Both the position numbers and the translations under genes were made by a program. The notes below the pieces were generated by a model. That model was not told the DNA's origin. It worked only from the letters and a program-made list of their open reading frames with translations, and did no database searches. Below are positions 36,464 to 44,063 of a stretch of DNA of 64,000 nt, piece after piece; position 1 is the stretch's first letter, and the number at the start of each line of letters is the position of its first letter. The stretch is from Mariniphaga sediminis (lineage in GTDB: Bacteria; Bacteroidota; Bacteroidia; Bacteroidales; Prolixibacteraceae), in contig NZ_QWET01000003.1 of the NCBI RefSeq assembly GCF_003573545.1, forward strand, positions 336,706-400,705. The letters are read 5' to 3'.

Positions 36464-36880
36464 ATGGGGCGAGCGTATACATATCGTTGCGACCGTTGTG
36501 GTTTCGAAGACCGGTTCAATGAAGGGCACGGCTTCCTGATCCATCCGCAGCCACTGGATTCCTATTTGAAAAGCAGGGAAAAACTTTTTCATTACCAAAC
36601 CCACCGGGTTTTAAAAGAACTGGCCAGGGAACACCGTAATTTATTTGTGGATGCCGGCTTTAAAATTTATAAATGCTCCCACTGCGGCGTTCTTTACGAC
36701 AAGGTGGATGTAACGGTTTACAATGATGGAAAGGTATTGCACCGAAGTGAATTTCGTTGTACACACTGTAGATCCCGCTTGAAGCTTACAAATATTCACA
36801 GACTGAAGAAGGCAGTATGTCCGGTTTGTAAAAAGAATACATTTCGCATTGATCAGCGAAAAATGGTTTTGTGGGATTAG
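36464..36880 (+). CDS. Hypothetical four-CxxC zinc-ribbon protein
   Basis: 138 residues from ATG 36464; an upstream in-frame TTG adds 17 residues with a different composition and was not used. Four CxxC pairs (RCDRCG at 8-13, then KCSHCG, RCTHCR and VCPVCK) could bind two zinc ions. No transmembrane or enzyme motif is seen and I do not recognise the family. The stop codon TAG (36878-36880) is the first three bases of the 13-bp inverted repeat that follows, so the present C-terminus may have been set by that insertion. Soluble; a nucleic-acid or regulatory role is only a guess. Confidence 0.72.
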   Translation: MGRAYTYRCDRCGFEDRFNEGHGFLIHPQPLDSYLKSREKLFHYQTHRVLKELAREHRNLFVDAGFKIYKCSHCGVLYDKVDVTVYNDGKVLHRSEFRCTHCRSRLKLTNIHRLKKAVCPVCKKNTFRIDQRKMVLWD

Positions 36881-37042
36881 TGTCAAGTCAAGCGTGCTCT
36901 TACGCGCCAAGTCTTGTTCATTTTTGTTTTTTCTCATTATAAAAAGACTCACGTAGCTACGGCTATGCTTACTTTTTCTAATTTCGAAAAATTCAAAAAG
37001 CGACGGCGACTTACCCGAAATTTCACACATGACTTGACACTA
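36878..37042. repeat. 165-bp element with 13-bp terminal inverted repeats
   Basis: TAGTGTCAAGTCA (36878-36890) and its exact complement TGACTTGACACTA (37030-37042) bracket a non-coding interval. Each repeat contains the TAG stop codon of a convergent gene: the zinc-ribbon gene on the left and the 247-aa gene on the right. The interior holds a smaller palindrome centred on CGTAGCTACG. No transposase frame. It looks like a MITE or a REP-like unit; one copy is seen in the window. Confidence 0.5.
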
Positions 37043-37783
37043 GCTTTTTGATTCGGACTGCGTTGAAAGTTCCCGAAACAGAGTGTTTTGAGGAAACGTG
37101 GTGGAAAGGTTTTTAAAAAGTGTGATTCCCTTTTGGTGCTTCTCCTCAATGTTAAAATAAATTTTTCCTAAAAAGTAGGAGGAAAGGGTTGAAACAACCA
37201 GATCGCCATCGTGGGTAAAGTGTTCAATTTCAGAAAGAGCCTTTGTACGTGCCGTTCTTTTTTTATTTAGAAAGAAAGGGTTGATCAAACTGTCAAAATA
37301 GTCGAAGAGGGAGCGGTAAAGATGAAAAAGCTTCAACCTGTCGGGGCCGTAATTTAAATCAGTGGGGTTGATTTCTAAAAGCAGGTTTTTAATTTCTGAC
37401 CGTAAAAGTGCAGCTCTGATAATATTATATCTTTTTAGCTCGAAACGTAGTCGGTACGAGAGCAATATCAGCTTTGTAATTTTATATTCCTGATTAACGC
37501 CCTGGTTATTTTCAGCAACATCTTTCAGTACGGATTGAAAATATTTGGAATCATCATTCGATTCAGAAAAAACAGACTTCCACCAACTCAGGTCGATTCG
37601 TAAAACATCGAAATAAAAAGGGTCTATTTGATTTTTTTCGGATTCAAGTAAAGATTCGGCCTGATGAAACTGCTGGTTGTAAATGTGTTTAAATACTTCA
37701 AAGACTAATGTTTCGCTTTGTTTGGGATAAGCTGCTTTGTAAATGAATGATAAAAGGATTAATATGGTCAGAAAGCGAATCAT
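37040..37783 (-). CDS. Hypothetical exported TPR-like protein, last gene of the envelope cluster
   Basis: 247 residues with a signal peptide (about 1-20). The mature part is all-helical and TPR-like (for example VFEVFKHIYNQQFHQAESLL near the start). No enzyme motif. It overlaps the upstream TPR gene by 4 bases (ATGA type), which implies translational coupling, and its stop lies in the 165-bp inverted-repeat element. Function unknown. By position it is part of the LolA-YidD-TPR cluster. Confidence 0.72.
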   Translation of the reverse strand: MIRFLTILILLSFIYKAAYPKQSETLVFEVFKHIYNQQFHQAESLLESEKNQIDPFYFDVLRIDLSWWKSVFSESNDDSKYFQSVLKDVAENNQGVNQEYKITKLILLSYRLRFELKRYNIIRAALLRSEIKNLLLEINPTDLNYGPDRLKLFHLYRSLFDYFDSLINPFFLNKKRTARTKALSEIEHFTHDGDLVVSTLSSYFLGKIYFNIEEKHQKGITLFKNLSTTFPQNTLFRELSTQSESKS

Positions 37784-38634
37784 TGTGGTTGCTGGCTAAG
37801 GGTGTATTCTACCAACCGGATAATCTCATTATATGTTTTTTCTTTTTCCACTGAAATTTTTTCAATGGCTGTCGCTTTTGCATTTTTTATTCCTCCGGTG
37901 TAATAGCGGTAATACCAGGAGCTAACAGATAAGAATGCGTCCAGTAGTCCATAGCTTTGCCAGATAACAATGGCTACCACTGCAATGCTGCCAACCAGGG
38001 CAATGGAATTGATGCCGCTCACTAAATCGCCGCAGTATATTTGTCCCAGGCCAGGGAAAATAATGCTTAGGGTTTCAATTTTTTCCGGTCGAAAACGTTT
38101 TCTGGTCTTTTCAAACTGTTTAAAAAGATCATCTAATTTGTGTGCAGAATCCGCTGAAAATATTTTTTTAAACTCAGAAAGAGCCTGTTCGTAATCTTCC
38201 ACCCCAAACCATGCAACAGCGGTAAACAGGCTTATTTTATTTGTCAGATAGTTGTTTTTGGAGGGAGGCAAAGTCAGCAAATCATTCAATGCAAAAAAAT
38301 AGTTTTCCTGCTTAAAGTGGCACATTGCTTTTTTAAGGATGATTTCGCTTTTTAAACTGTCGTTTAACGCAATTCTGGAAGCAATACCATAGCTTCTGAC
38401 GGCAGAATTGTATTCACCCGTTGAAAAGAAAGAATCACCTATTTTTTGATAAATATCGGGAAATTGATTGCTGGAATCAAAGAAAGCAACACGTTGGAAT
38501 TCAGTGAGTGCTGCTTGGTAATTTCCCGTTTCAAACTGCCTGTTGGCAAAGTGATACGTTTCTTCAATGGTTTGTGCACAAGCGAAAAGGGCATAGAAAC
38601 TAAAAATGATTGTATATGCTGTTTTGAGCTTCAT
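37780..38634 (-). CDS. TPR protein with PGxGQxYxG membrane motif
   Basis: 284 residues from ATG 38634; an upstream reading adds 64 residues that are the shadow of the neighbouring gene. A signal peptide (about 1-20, FACAQ) is followed by TPR repeats (about 23-190) and a membrane hairpin with IIFPGLGQIYCGD (about 203-215) and helices about 214-250. The PGxGQxYxG motif is typical of TM2/DUF5683-type membrane hairpins. The upstream gene overlaps by 35 bases and the downstream one by 4. It probably faces the periplasm with the TPR part. Exact role unknown. Confidence 0.77.
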   Translation of the reverse strand: MKLKTAYTIIFSFYALFACAQTIEETYHFANRQFETGNYQAALTEFQRVAFFDSSNQFPDIYQKIGDSFFSTGEYNSAVRSYGIASRIALNDSLKSEIILKKAMCHFKQENYFFALNDLLTLPPSKNNYLTNKISLFTAVAWFGVEDYEQALSEFKKIFSADSAHKLDDLFKQFEKTRKRFRPEKIETLSIIFPGLGQIYCGDLVSGINSIALVGSIAVVAIVIWQSYGLLDAFLSVSSWYYRYYTGGIKNAKATAIEKISVEKEKTYNEIIRLVEYTLSQQPQ

Positions 38635-39439
38635 GGTATAACTTATCGTATTCAATTTGATTGTATGTTCTGGCTGCCTTTCCCGAACCCCAGATATTCC
38701 CGATGTAAAAGCCTGCCGACAGGCCGCCGAAAATCCATCCGCTGGCACTTTTTGTCCCTTTCTTGTTAAAGCCTCTGTAAGAGAGCCATGCATTGGACGA
38801 AACGAAGATGAATGACATAAGGGCATCGCCCCACAGGCCGGAGTATGCTTTCCCGCTACCCGGAACTATTGCCGACAGGGCCATTGCAAGTGCCGGGCTT
38901 TTTCCTTTGTAATTCTCCATTGCCCCGATGTTGTTAAATACCGAAGGATAGGATGCCGACAAAAGGTTTTGGTTGTTTTTTGAAAAGGTGAAAAGCGAAT
39001 CTTCTTCATGGTTAAAAAAGTAATAGCCCAACCTGTAAAATGCCTGCTTAGTTTCAGGGAGTGAAAAAATTGCCTTTTCAAAATCAGACTTTTGATAGCA
39101 ACAATTGCAGGTAAGGGACAGGTTCAGGAATTCACTGGCAACAGTGTCGTTTGAAAAAAAGTTTTCTGCGCCCAATAATTTTATATTCTGAAAAGAACCT
39201 TCGCAAATTTTACCCAACCGGTATGTTTTTATCAGGTTGGATGTGATTTCAGCATCAGGGGGCGAAATGTTTAAAATACGTTCATATTCAATGGCCGCCA
39301 GGTTGTACTGACGGGTGTTGAGAAGGTAGTGTGCAAATTTTTTTGAGTTTTCTGTATTGAACAGATTTTGGGCGTGGCCTGCGTTTCCTAAAAGCAGTAA
39401 ACACAAAAAGAATAGTTGAATTTTACCTGACAGGATCAT
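38600..39439 (-). CDS. DUF5683-like TPR/membrane protein
   Basis: 279 residues with a signal peptide (about 1-23, GHAQ). TPR-like helices (about 28-170) precede a membrane part with IVPGSGKAYSGLWGDALMSF (about 190-209), the same PGxGxxYxG signature as the downstream gene, and two or three further hydrophobic segments. The pair thus has the same architecture, likely an old duplication. Overlaps both neighbours (35 and 17 bases). Confidence 0.75.
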   Translation of the reverse strand: MILSGKIQLFFLCLLLLGNAGHAQNLFNTENSKKFAHYLLNTRQYNLAAIEYERILNISPPDAEITSNLIKTYRLGKICEGSFQNIKLLGAENFFSNDTVASEFLNLSLTCNCCYQKSDFEKAIFSLPETKQAFYRLGYYFFNHEEDSLFTFSKNNQNLLSASYPSVFNNIGAMENYKGKSPALAMALSAIVPGSGKAYSGLWGDALMSFIFVSSNAWLSYRGFNKKGTKSASGWIFGGLSAGFYIGNIWGSGKAARTYNQIEYDKLYHEAQNSIYNHF

Positions 39440-39887
39440 AAAATCGTTGTTTCATGGGATCAAAATAATATTGCCCGGGTTTAATTAAACGGTGACATCT
39501 TGATAAACGGTCGAAAGTGTAAAGTGTTCCTAACAATAAATTTTTTTGTTGTAAGGCCTGAACCGAATATTCTGAGCAGGATGGATGAAAAACACAGCTT
39601 GGATTGTCTTGTGACGAAAAAAAGGCTTTGTATACGTTAAAGCTTGAAGCCATTAAAAATTCGAATTCATTTTTGGGTTTGTTTGTGTCGGATGTATATG
39701 TTACAGGTTTGTGTTGGTGTGCTTCGAACAATCCACGGAGTTCATCCATTTTATAATCATTGGATGACACCTGGGCTTGCATTGAAAAGCAACCTGCCAC
39801 AAAAAAAATAATAAGGAGTGGAATAATTCTCCTTAAATCAGTGTTGCTCCCACTGATAATGGTAATTGTTTTCGTTTTTTGTGTCAT
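39423..39887 (-). CDS. Exported YidD-like protein
   Basis: 154 residues. The YidD/DUF37 domain occupies residues about 90-154: CVFHPSCSEYSVQAL with C98 and C104, then LSRCHRLIKPG with C131, then a C-terminal DPMKQRFYDPV. Canonical YidD is 70-85 residues, sits at the inner leaflet of the inner membrane and helps YidC insert proteins. Here an extra 80-residue N-terminal part begins with a hydrophobic segment and a lipobox-like VAGC (C33), so the domain would be exported. The start overlaps the LolA-like gene by 50 bases. The function at the periplasmic side is unknown. Confidence 0.82.
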   Translation of the reverse strand: MTQKTKTITIISGSNTDLRRIIPLLIIFFVAGCFSMQAQVSSNDYKMDELRGLFEAHQHKPVTYTSDTNKPKNEFEFLMASSFNVYKAFFSSQDNPSCVFHPSCSEYSVQALQQKNLLLGTLYTFDRLSRCHRLIKPGQYYFDPMKQRFYDPVR

Positions 39888-40521
39888 TTAAAATTACATT
39901 TTCAAATTCTATCACCTGGTAATTTTCTTTCCGGTTATCATCGTATACAATCTGAACGATTGTTCCGGGAAATTCAAAGCCTCCTACCTGGATATAATCT
40001 TTAAAAAATTGTTTGCTGTGTACCATTTTATCTTCGCCTGCAATAACTACGCTGTGTAACCTGTTATCCTTTTGGGCTACAGCAATGGTAGTAATCATTT
40101 GCTGAATCTGAGGGGGAATGTTCCAGTATGAAATAACCAGATCGCCCATTTTGTCAACTTTGCCGATTGAATACATTGCCTGGTTTAAGCCGAAGTAGGC
40201 TAAATTCGAATTGAGTGAAAGGTGAAAAACAGTAAATTCATTTAAGGATGGGATTGTTTCGGTATAATAAACGGAGTCATCAATCAGTTTGTAAATTTGG
40301 GAATCCTGAATAACCCATTTTTCTTTTTCGGGGAAAGAGATATCATATATTAATTCTTTACTGTATTTGTCGTAAAAAACTTTACCCTTTGTCAGGTTCG
40401 ATTTTCCCGATGTACGCTTTGTTTTGGTTGTAAACTCCGCGCTCATTCTGAAATATTCCTGTGCTGCTACATCAGGGACAAACAGGTAAATTAGAAATAT
40501 GAATACAAAAATAACGCGCAT
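39838..40521 (-). CDS. LolA-like exported beta-fold protein
   Basis: 227 residues with a signal peptide (about 1-20, PDVAA). The mature part is all-beta and shows the LolA/LolB-type pattern: a lipid-binding half-barrel with repeated aromatic beta strands (WVIQDSQIYKLIDD; AYFGLNQAMYSIGKV). Outer-membrane lipoprotein carriers share this fold. Sequence similarity to true LolA is weak, so a lipoprotein- or peptide-binding role is only suggested. It is the first gene behind the terminator hairpin at 40537-40579. Confidence 0.65.
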   Translation of the reverse strand: MRVIFVFIFLIYLFVPDVAAQEYFRMSAEFTTKTKRTSGKSNLTKGKVFYDKYSKELIYDISFPEKEKWVIQDSQIYKLIDDSVYYTETIPSLNEFTVFHLSLNSNLAYFGLNQAMYSIGKVDKMGDLVISYWNIPPQIQQMITTIAVAQKDNRLHSVVIAGEDKMVHSKQFFKDYIQVGGFEFPGTIVQIVYDDNRKENYQVIEFENVILNDTKNENNYHYQWEQH

Positions 40522-40536
40522 GTAAAAAATAAAAAG

Positions 40537-40579
40537 AGTGTATCAAAATGGAAAATTTTGCTTTCCATTTTGATACACT
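40537..40579 (-). terminator. Intra-operon terminator behind the small secreted protein
   Basis: A perfect 18-bp stem, AGTGTATCAAAATGGAAA (40537-40554) with its complement at 40562-40579, loop of 7. On the minus strand the stem is followed by CTTTTTATTTTTT. It lies between the 162-aa gene and the LolA-like gene, so it would end most transcripts after the small gene and pass a fraction on. Confidence 0.85.
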
Positions 40580-40608
40580 TTGTAAAAATAAATTTTTCAG
40601 CCTAAAAA

Positions 40609-41097
40609 CTAATTCGATGAAGACTCAACTGCTGCAATAGCTACAACATAAATAATGACAGAAACGGCAGTTCCGGCTAAGCAACCCCACATAGCTTTCT
40701 TGGCTTCTTCCTTATTGTTGTCGGTAGCAATGTAAACGAGCAAAAGCCCAAGAACACCAAATACACAACCCCAAAGGAAGGAAGGGATTCCAAGAGGTGG
40801 CTCACCTGCGCCATCAGGCATTCCCATAGGGGTGGCCTGGCTCTCTATGTTGGCAATCAGTAGACTGGCTTCTTCTTCAAGCGTTGAGAAAGTAACGTTT
40901 GTGTTACTTTCAACGAAAGCGTCCAGGTCATCCAGTTCACTTAACTCAGCATTGAGCAATTCCTCGTCAAACGAAAAAACTGATTCATCAAACTCAACAG
41001 GACTAGTCTTGTTTGCTGCATAAATGTTAAAATTCTGAGCTGAGAGCAACGAAATGGCTAAAATGATGCTCACACTTTTGAGGATAAATTTTTTCAT
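40609..41097 (-). CDS. Small secreted protein with acidic linker and two WGC helices
   Basis: 162 residues. Signal peptide about 1-28 (IYAA). An acidic stretch (about 35-62, rich in Asp/Glu/Leu) is followed by a Pro/Gly linker (MGMPDGAGEPPLGIPSF) and two hydrophobic helices, each opened by WGC: LWGCVFGVLGLLLVYI (about 108-123) and MWGCLAGTAVSVIIYVV (about 136-152). The two helices look like an internal duplication. I recognise no named family. A strong terminator follows, so the gene can be expressed far above the machinery behind it. It may be a substrate, a lipid-like structural protein or a regulator of the LolA-YidD-TPR genes. Confidence 0.75.
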   Translation of the reverse strand: MKKFILKSVSIILAISLLSAQNFNIYAANKTSPVEFDESVFSFDEELLNAELSELDDLDAFVESNTNVTFSTLEEEASLLIANIESQATPMGMPDGAGEPPLGIPSFLWGCVFGVLGLLLVYIATDNNKEEAKKAMWGCLAGTAVSVIIYVVAIAAVESSSN

Positions 41098-41349
41098 AAT
41101 AAATGCGATTAATCAATTAGTAAAATTTTTTAGAAAAGGTAAAAGTATATAAAAAATATATATAGTATTATGAAAAGCACAAGGAAATTTAGTGTATATG
41201 TTGTCTGGCATTCGATCTCCGGGATAAGATAGCCCTACCTGTCTGAAGTTCAATAAAAACATCCTTGCTGATTTTGAACAAACAGGAACATTTAATTGTA
41301 CCATGCATAAGGAATATGCATTTTGTAGCGTTACGAAATTATTCTCATT

Positions 41350-42339
41350 ATGGTCAGTGCTTTACAAAAGGGAAAATGCAACCACCAGGGAATTGTTCTG
41401 AAAGCAGGAGAGGGCGGCTTGACGAACAAAGCCCTTGCCGCCTCATTTCTCCGAACGCTGCTTTATTTCGATGTTTTTTCTTATCCACTTACCTGCGATG
41501 AAATTTTTAATTATTCTTCGTGGCAAAATCTTGATAAAAATGAAGGGATAAAAACGCTTGAAAATCTTTTGGAAAACCAATTTATCAATACGCACATGGG
41601 ATTTTATTTTTTGGGAGAGGATTCCCAAAAGGTGAGCCAAAGGGTGGCCGGGAATAAATTGGCTGTTAAGCGGATGAAACAGGCGCGTTTCTTTTCAGGT
41701 ATTATTGCCAGTTTCCCGTTTACCCGTGGAGTGTATATTTCCGGATCGCTTTCAAAGGGATACATGGATAACGAAAGCGACATCGACTATTTTATTTTAA
41801 CCAGTCCGGGCAGGCTCTGGCTATGCCGCACAATGCTTGTGATGTTCAAAAAAGTATTCCTGCTAAACTCGCACAAAAATTTTTGCATCAATTATCTTGT
41901 AGATACCAATAACCTGGAAATTAAAGAGCGTAATATTTATACTGCTACTGAGGTGGCGTTACTTTTACCCATGCATAATTACAGGTTGTTCAGTGAGTTT
42001 CTGAATGCAAATAGCTGGGTAAAAGATTATTATCCTCGTCTTAGTCAGGGTGAAGGACAACCAGTAAAAGGATTTCCTTTTGTTAAAAAGGTACTCGAAA
42101 TAATACTTGACAATCGGCTGGGCGATTTTCTGGACAATTACTTTTTCAGAGTTACTACGAAATTTTGGCAAAATAAACACGGGAAGAATGAAGTTTCCAA
42201 ACCGGATTCCGAATTGTTCTGGAATAAACATGTTTCGCAATACAATCCCGGGCATTTCAGGATGAATGTGTTAAAGCGGTTTCGTAAAAAGTTGGATGAC
42301 TTTGAAGCCCAATACGGGTTTGTTGTCAGTGAATATTAA
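41350..42339 (+). CDS. Nucleotidyltransferase-fold protein
   Basis: 329 residues. The signature is YISGSLSKGYMDNESDIDYF (about 130-149): the GS motif followed by DxD (S-D-I-D), typical of Pol-beta-type nucleotidyltransferases. N-terminal residues about 35-60 look like a winged helix (FDVFSYPLTCDEIF). It begins a group of polysaccharide-like genes, so a sugar- or lipid-nucleotide role is plausible but unproven. The downstream SDR gene starts 14 bases after the stop. Confidence 0.77.
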   Translation: MVSALQKGKCNHQGIVLKAGEGGLTNKALAASFLRTLLYFDVFSYPLTCDEIFNYSSWQNLDKNEGIKTLENLLENQFINTHMGFYFLGEDSQKVSQRVAGNKLAVKRMKQARFFSGIIASFPFTRGVYISGSLSKGYMDNESDIDYFILTSPGRLWLCRTMLVMFKKVFLLNSHKNFCINYLVDTNNLEIKERNIYTATEVALLLPMHNYRLFSEFLNANSWVKDYYPRLSQGEGQPVKGFPFVKKVLEIILDNRLGDFLDNYFFRVTTKFWQNKHGKNEVSKPDSELFWNKHVSQYNPGHFRMNVLKRFRKKLDDFEAQYGFVVSEY

Positions 42340-42353
42340 ATTCAGACTGGATA

Positions 42354-43289
42354 ATGAATAACCTGCAAAGGAATATCTGGATTTTTGGCGCCACCGGCTT
42401 CATCGGGCAGGCGCTTTTTGAACACCTTGCCGCAAATACACCACATCGTTTGTTCCTGCTTCTGCATCGTAAAACTTTGTTCAGAAAGTATGAAGGATAC
42501 AATACATTTATGGGCAGCTTGTCGGATTTTGATGACAGCTTGTTTGAAAGGTATCCCCCGGATGTGATTTTTCATCTGGCGCGTTTTTCCGGCAGCAATA
42601 CCCTTACCCGTAGATTGGCTTCCCTTAAAGGGGCCAAAGCGAACCAACGACTCGTGGAGGTATTGAAAGGACTTGATAAGCCGCCTGTTGTTGTATATGT
42701 TTCCGGTTCGTTGATGTATGGTTCGCAAAAAGAAAGCACTTTCGCTACGGAAGATTTTCCGCTGACCCCTACGGCTTATGCAGAATATTACATCAGGGGC
42801 GAGTTGCCCTGGATTCAGGCGCAGGAAAAGGGAACTCTTGATATCCGTTTTGCCCGTCCTGGTTGGATTGTAGGATCTTCTTCATGGTTCAGGGAGTTTT
42901 TTTGGAACTATTACTTAAAAACAGGTAACGTTCCTTACTATGGCGATGGCAGCCAGCTCATGTCGGTGGTAAGTTTACCGGATTGTGCCCGGCTGATTGC
43001 CCGGTTGGCTGCGAAAGGGGCTCAACGACAGAACCTGAATATTTTTAGTATGGCTCCTCTGTCACAAAAAATGTTTAGCGAAATGCTTGCCGGGAAATTG
43101 AACGCCGCAACTGTCAGAATCCCTAAACAGGATTTATTCCGTCGGTATGGAAAAACGGTGGCTTCAGCCCTTACTTCTTCCACTCCGCTTGCTACTCTGT
43201 ATCCTGAATGGTATGAGGATTTTCAGCCTTTAACGCCGGATTTGGATACTGTTTTTGACGATGTGTTAGCGCATCTTAAAAACAAATAG
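42354..43289 (+). CDS. NAD(P)-dependent epimerase/dehydratase-like SDR
   Basis: 311 residues. Extended SDR family: nucleotide-binding GATGFIGQALFEHL (about 10-23) and a substrate part containing YVSGSLMYG. The catalytic YxxxK is not visible: the expected place reads AYAEYYIRGE, with Arg and no Lys. The enzyme may therefore be altered in chemistry or only bind nucleotide. Co-directional with the nucleotidyltransferase and 24 bases overlapping the convergent methyltransferase. Probably modifies a nucleotide sugar or a surface glycan precursor. Confidence 0.8.
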   Translation: MNNLQRNIWIFGATGFIGQALFEHLAANTPHRLFLLLHRKTLFRKYEGYNTFMGSLSDFDDSLFERYPPDVIFHLARFSGSNTLTRRLASLKGAKANQRLVEVLKGLDKPPVVVYVSGSLMYGSQKESTFATEDFPLTPTAYAEYYIRGELPWIQAQEKGTLDIRFARPGWIVGSSSWFREFFWNYYLKTGNVPYYGDGSQLMSVVSLPDCARLIARLAAKGAQRQNLNIFSMAPLSQKMFSEMLAGKLNAATVRIPKQDLFRRYGKTVASALTSSTPLATLYPEWYEDFQPLTPDLDTVFDDVLAHLKNK

Positions 43290-44063
43290 AGTGTATTCGC
43301 CGAATTTCCATAAAAAAGTATTGTTCAAAAGTATGTCTGCTTTCCAAAGCCACTTTCGAAACCTGCCCAGTCGTCGGTTTAGCCCATGGTAATACCAGGC
43401 AGGATGAAGAATACTGTATCCTTGTTTCTTTTGTAAGTCCAGTCCGGAAAAGGTGTTGATAATTTCTTTCGGACTGTAACATCGGCTCGGCAGGTATTTT
43501 ACCGGGGAATAACCTCCCCATACAGGCCGTAAGCGGGCAAAAGCATTGGAAAATCTGAGTTTAATGAATTCTATTAGCATGCCCAAAATGTAATATTTGT
43601 TTACGAAGGTCAGCACCATTATCCCATCCTTATTTAGTATTTTTTTTAAAATACGTGCTGTTTCATCAAGGTTGGATACTGTATTCAGTGCGCCAAAGAA
43701 TACGTAAATTATGTCAAACCGTTTCCCGGGAAATAACCGTTCGAGATCTTCCACACTGCCCTCTGCCGCAACAACCCTTTCAAGTTCCTTTTTTTTGGCT
43801 CTGTTTGTTGCTATGCGGTGCATTTCGCCGGAGATATCGATTCCATAAACTGTTACTTCCGGATGGGTTACTGCGAAATGCACCATGTCAAGCCCTGTTC
43901 CGTAACCGATTTCCAGCATGTTTTTAAAAGGATGTTTTTTGACTTCTTCTCTGAATGACTGACGGATTGTTTGTAACACCGGATTCTGCCAGTATCGCTT
44001 GTCGAAATCGTCGGCATCCTCATCGTAATAAGTTTTAACTGTTTTGTAATAGTCGTTTGTCAT
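43266..44063 (-). CDS. Class I SAM-dependent methyltransferase
   Basis: 265 residues from ATG 44063; a longer reading of 19 residues was discarded as the tail of the upstream ligase. The Rossmann motif MLEIGYGTGLDMVHFA (about 49-64), the acidic motif YGIDIS and the post-motif IIYVFFGAL are clear. The remaining C-terminal part resembles no specific subclass. It overlaps the O-antigen ligase gene by 29 bases, so they are coupled; the likely substrate is a surface glycan. Converges on the SDR gene. Confidence 0.85.
   Translation of the reverse strand: MTNDYYKTVKTYYDEDADDFDKRYWQNPVLQTIRQSFREEVKKHPFKNMLEIGYGTGLDMVHFAVTHPEVTVYGIDISGEMHRIATNRAKKKELERVVAAEGSVEDLERLFPGKRFDIIYVFFGALNTVSNLDETARILKKILNKDGIMVLTFVNKYYILGMLIEFIKLRFSNAFARLRPVWGGYSPVKYLPSRCYSPKEIINTFSGLDLQKKQGYSILHPAWYYHGLNRRLGRFRKWLWKADILLNNTFLWKFGEYTLFVFKMR

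Noticed and set aside
38635..38826. N-terminal 64-residue extension of the 37780-38634 gene
   Set aside because: It overlaps most of the C-terminal coding of the upstream gene and lacks a signal peptide, while ATG 38634 begins a clear signal sequence.
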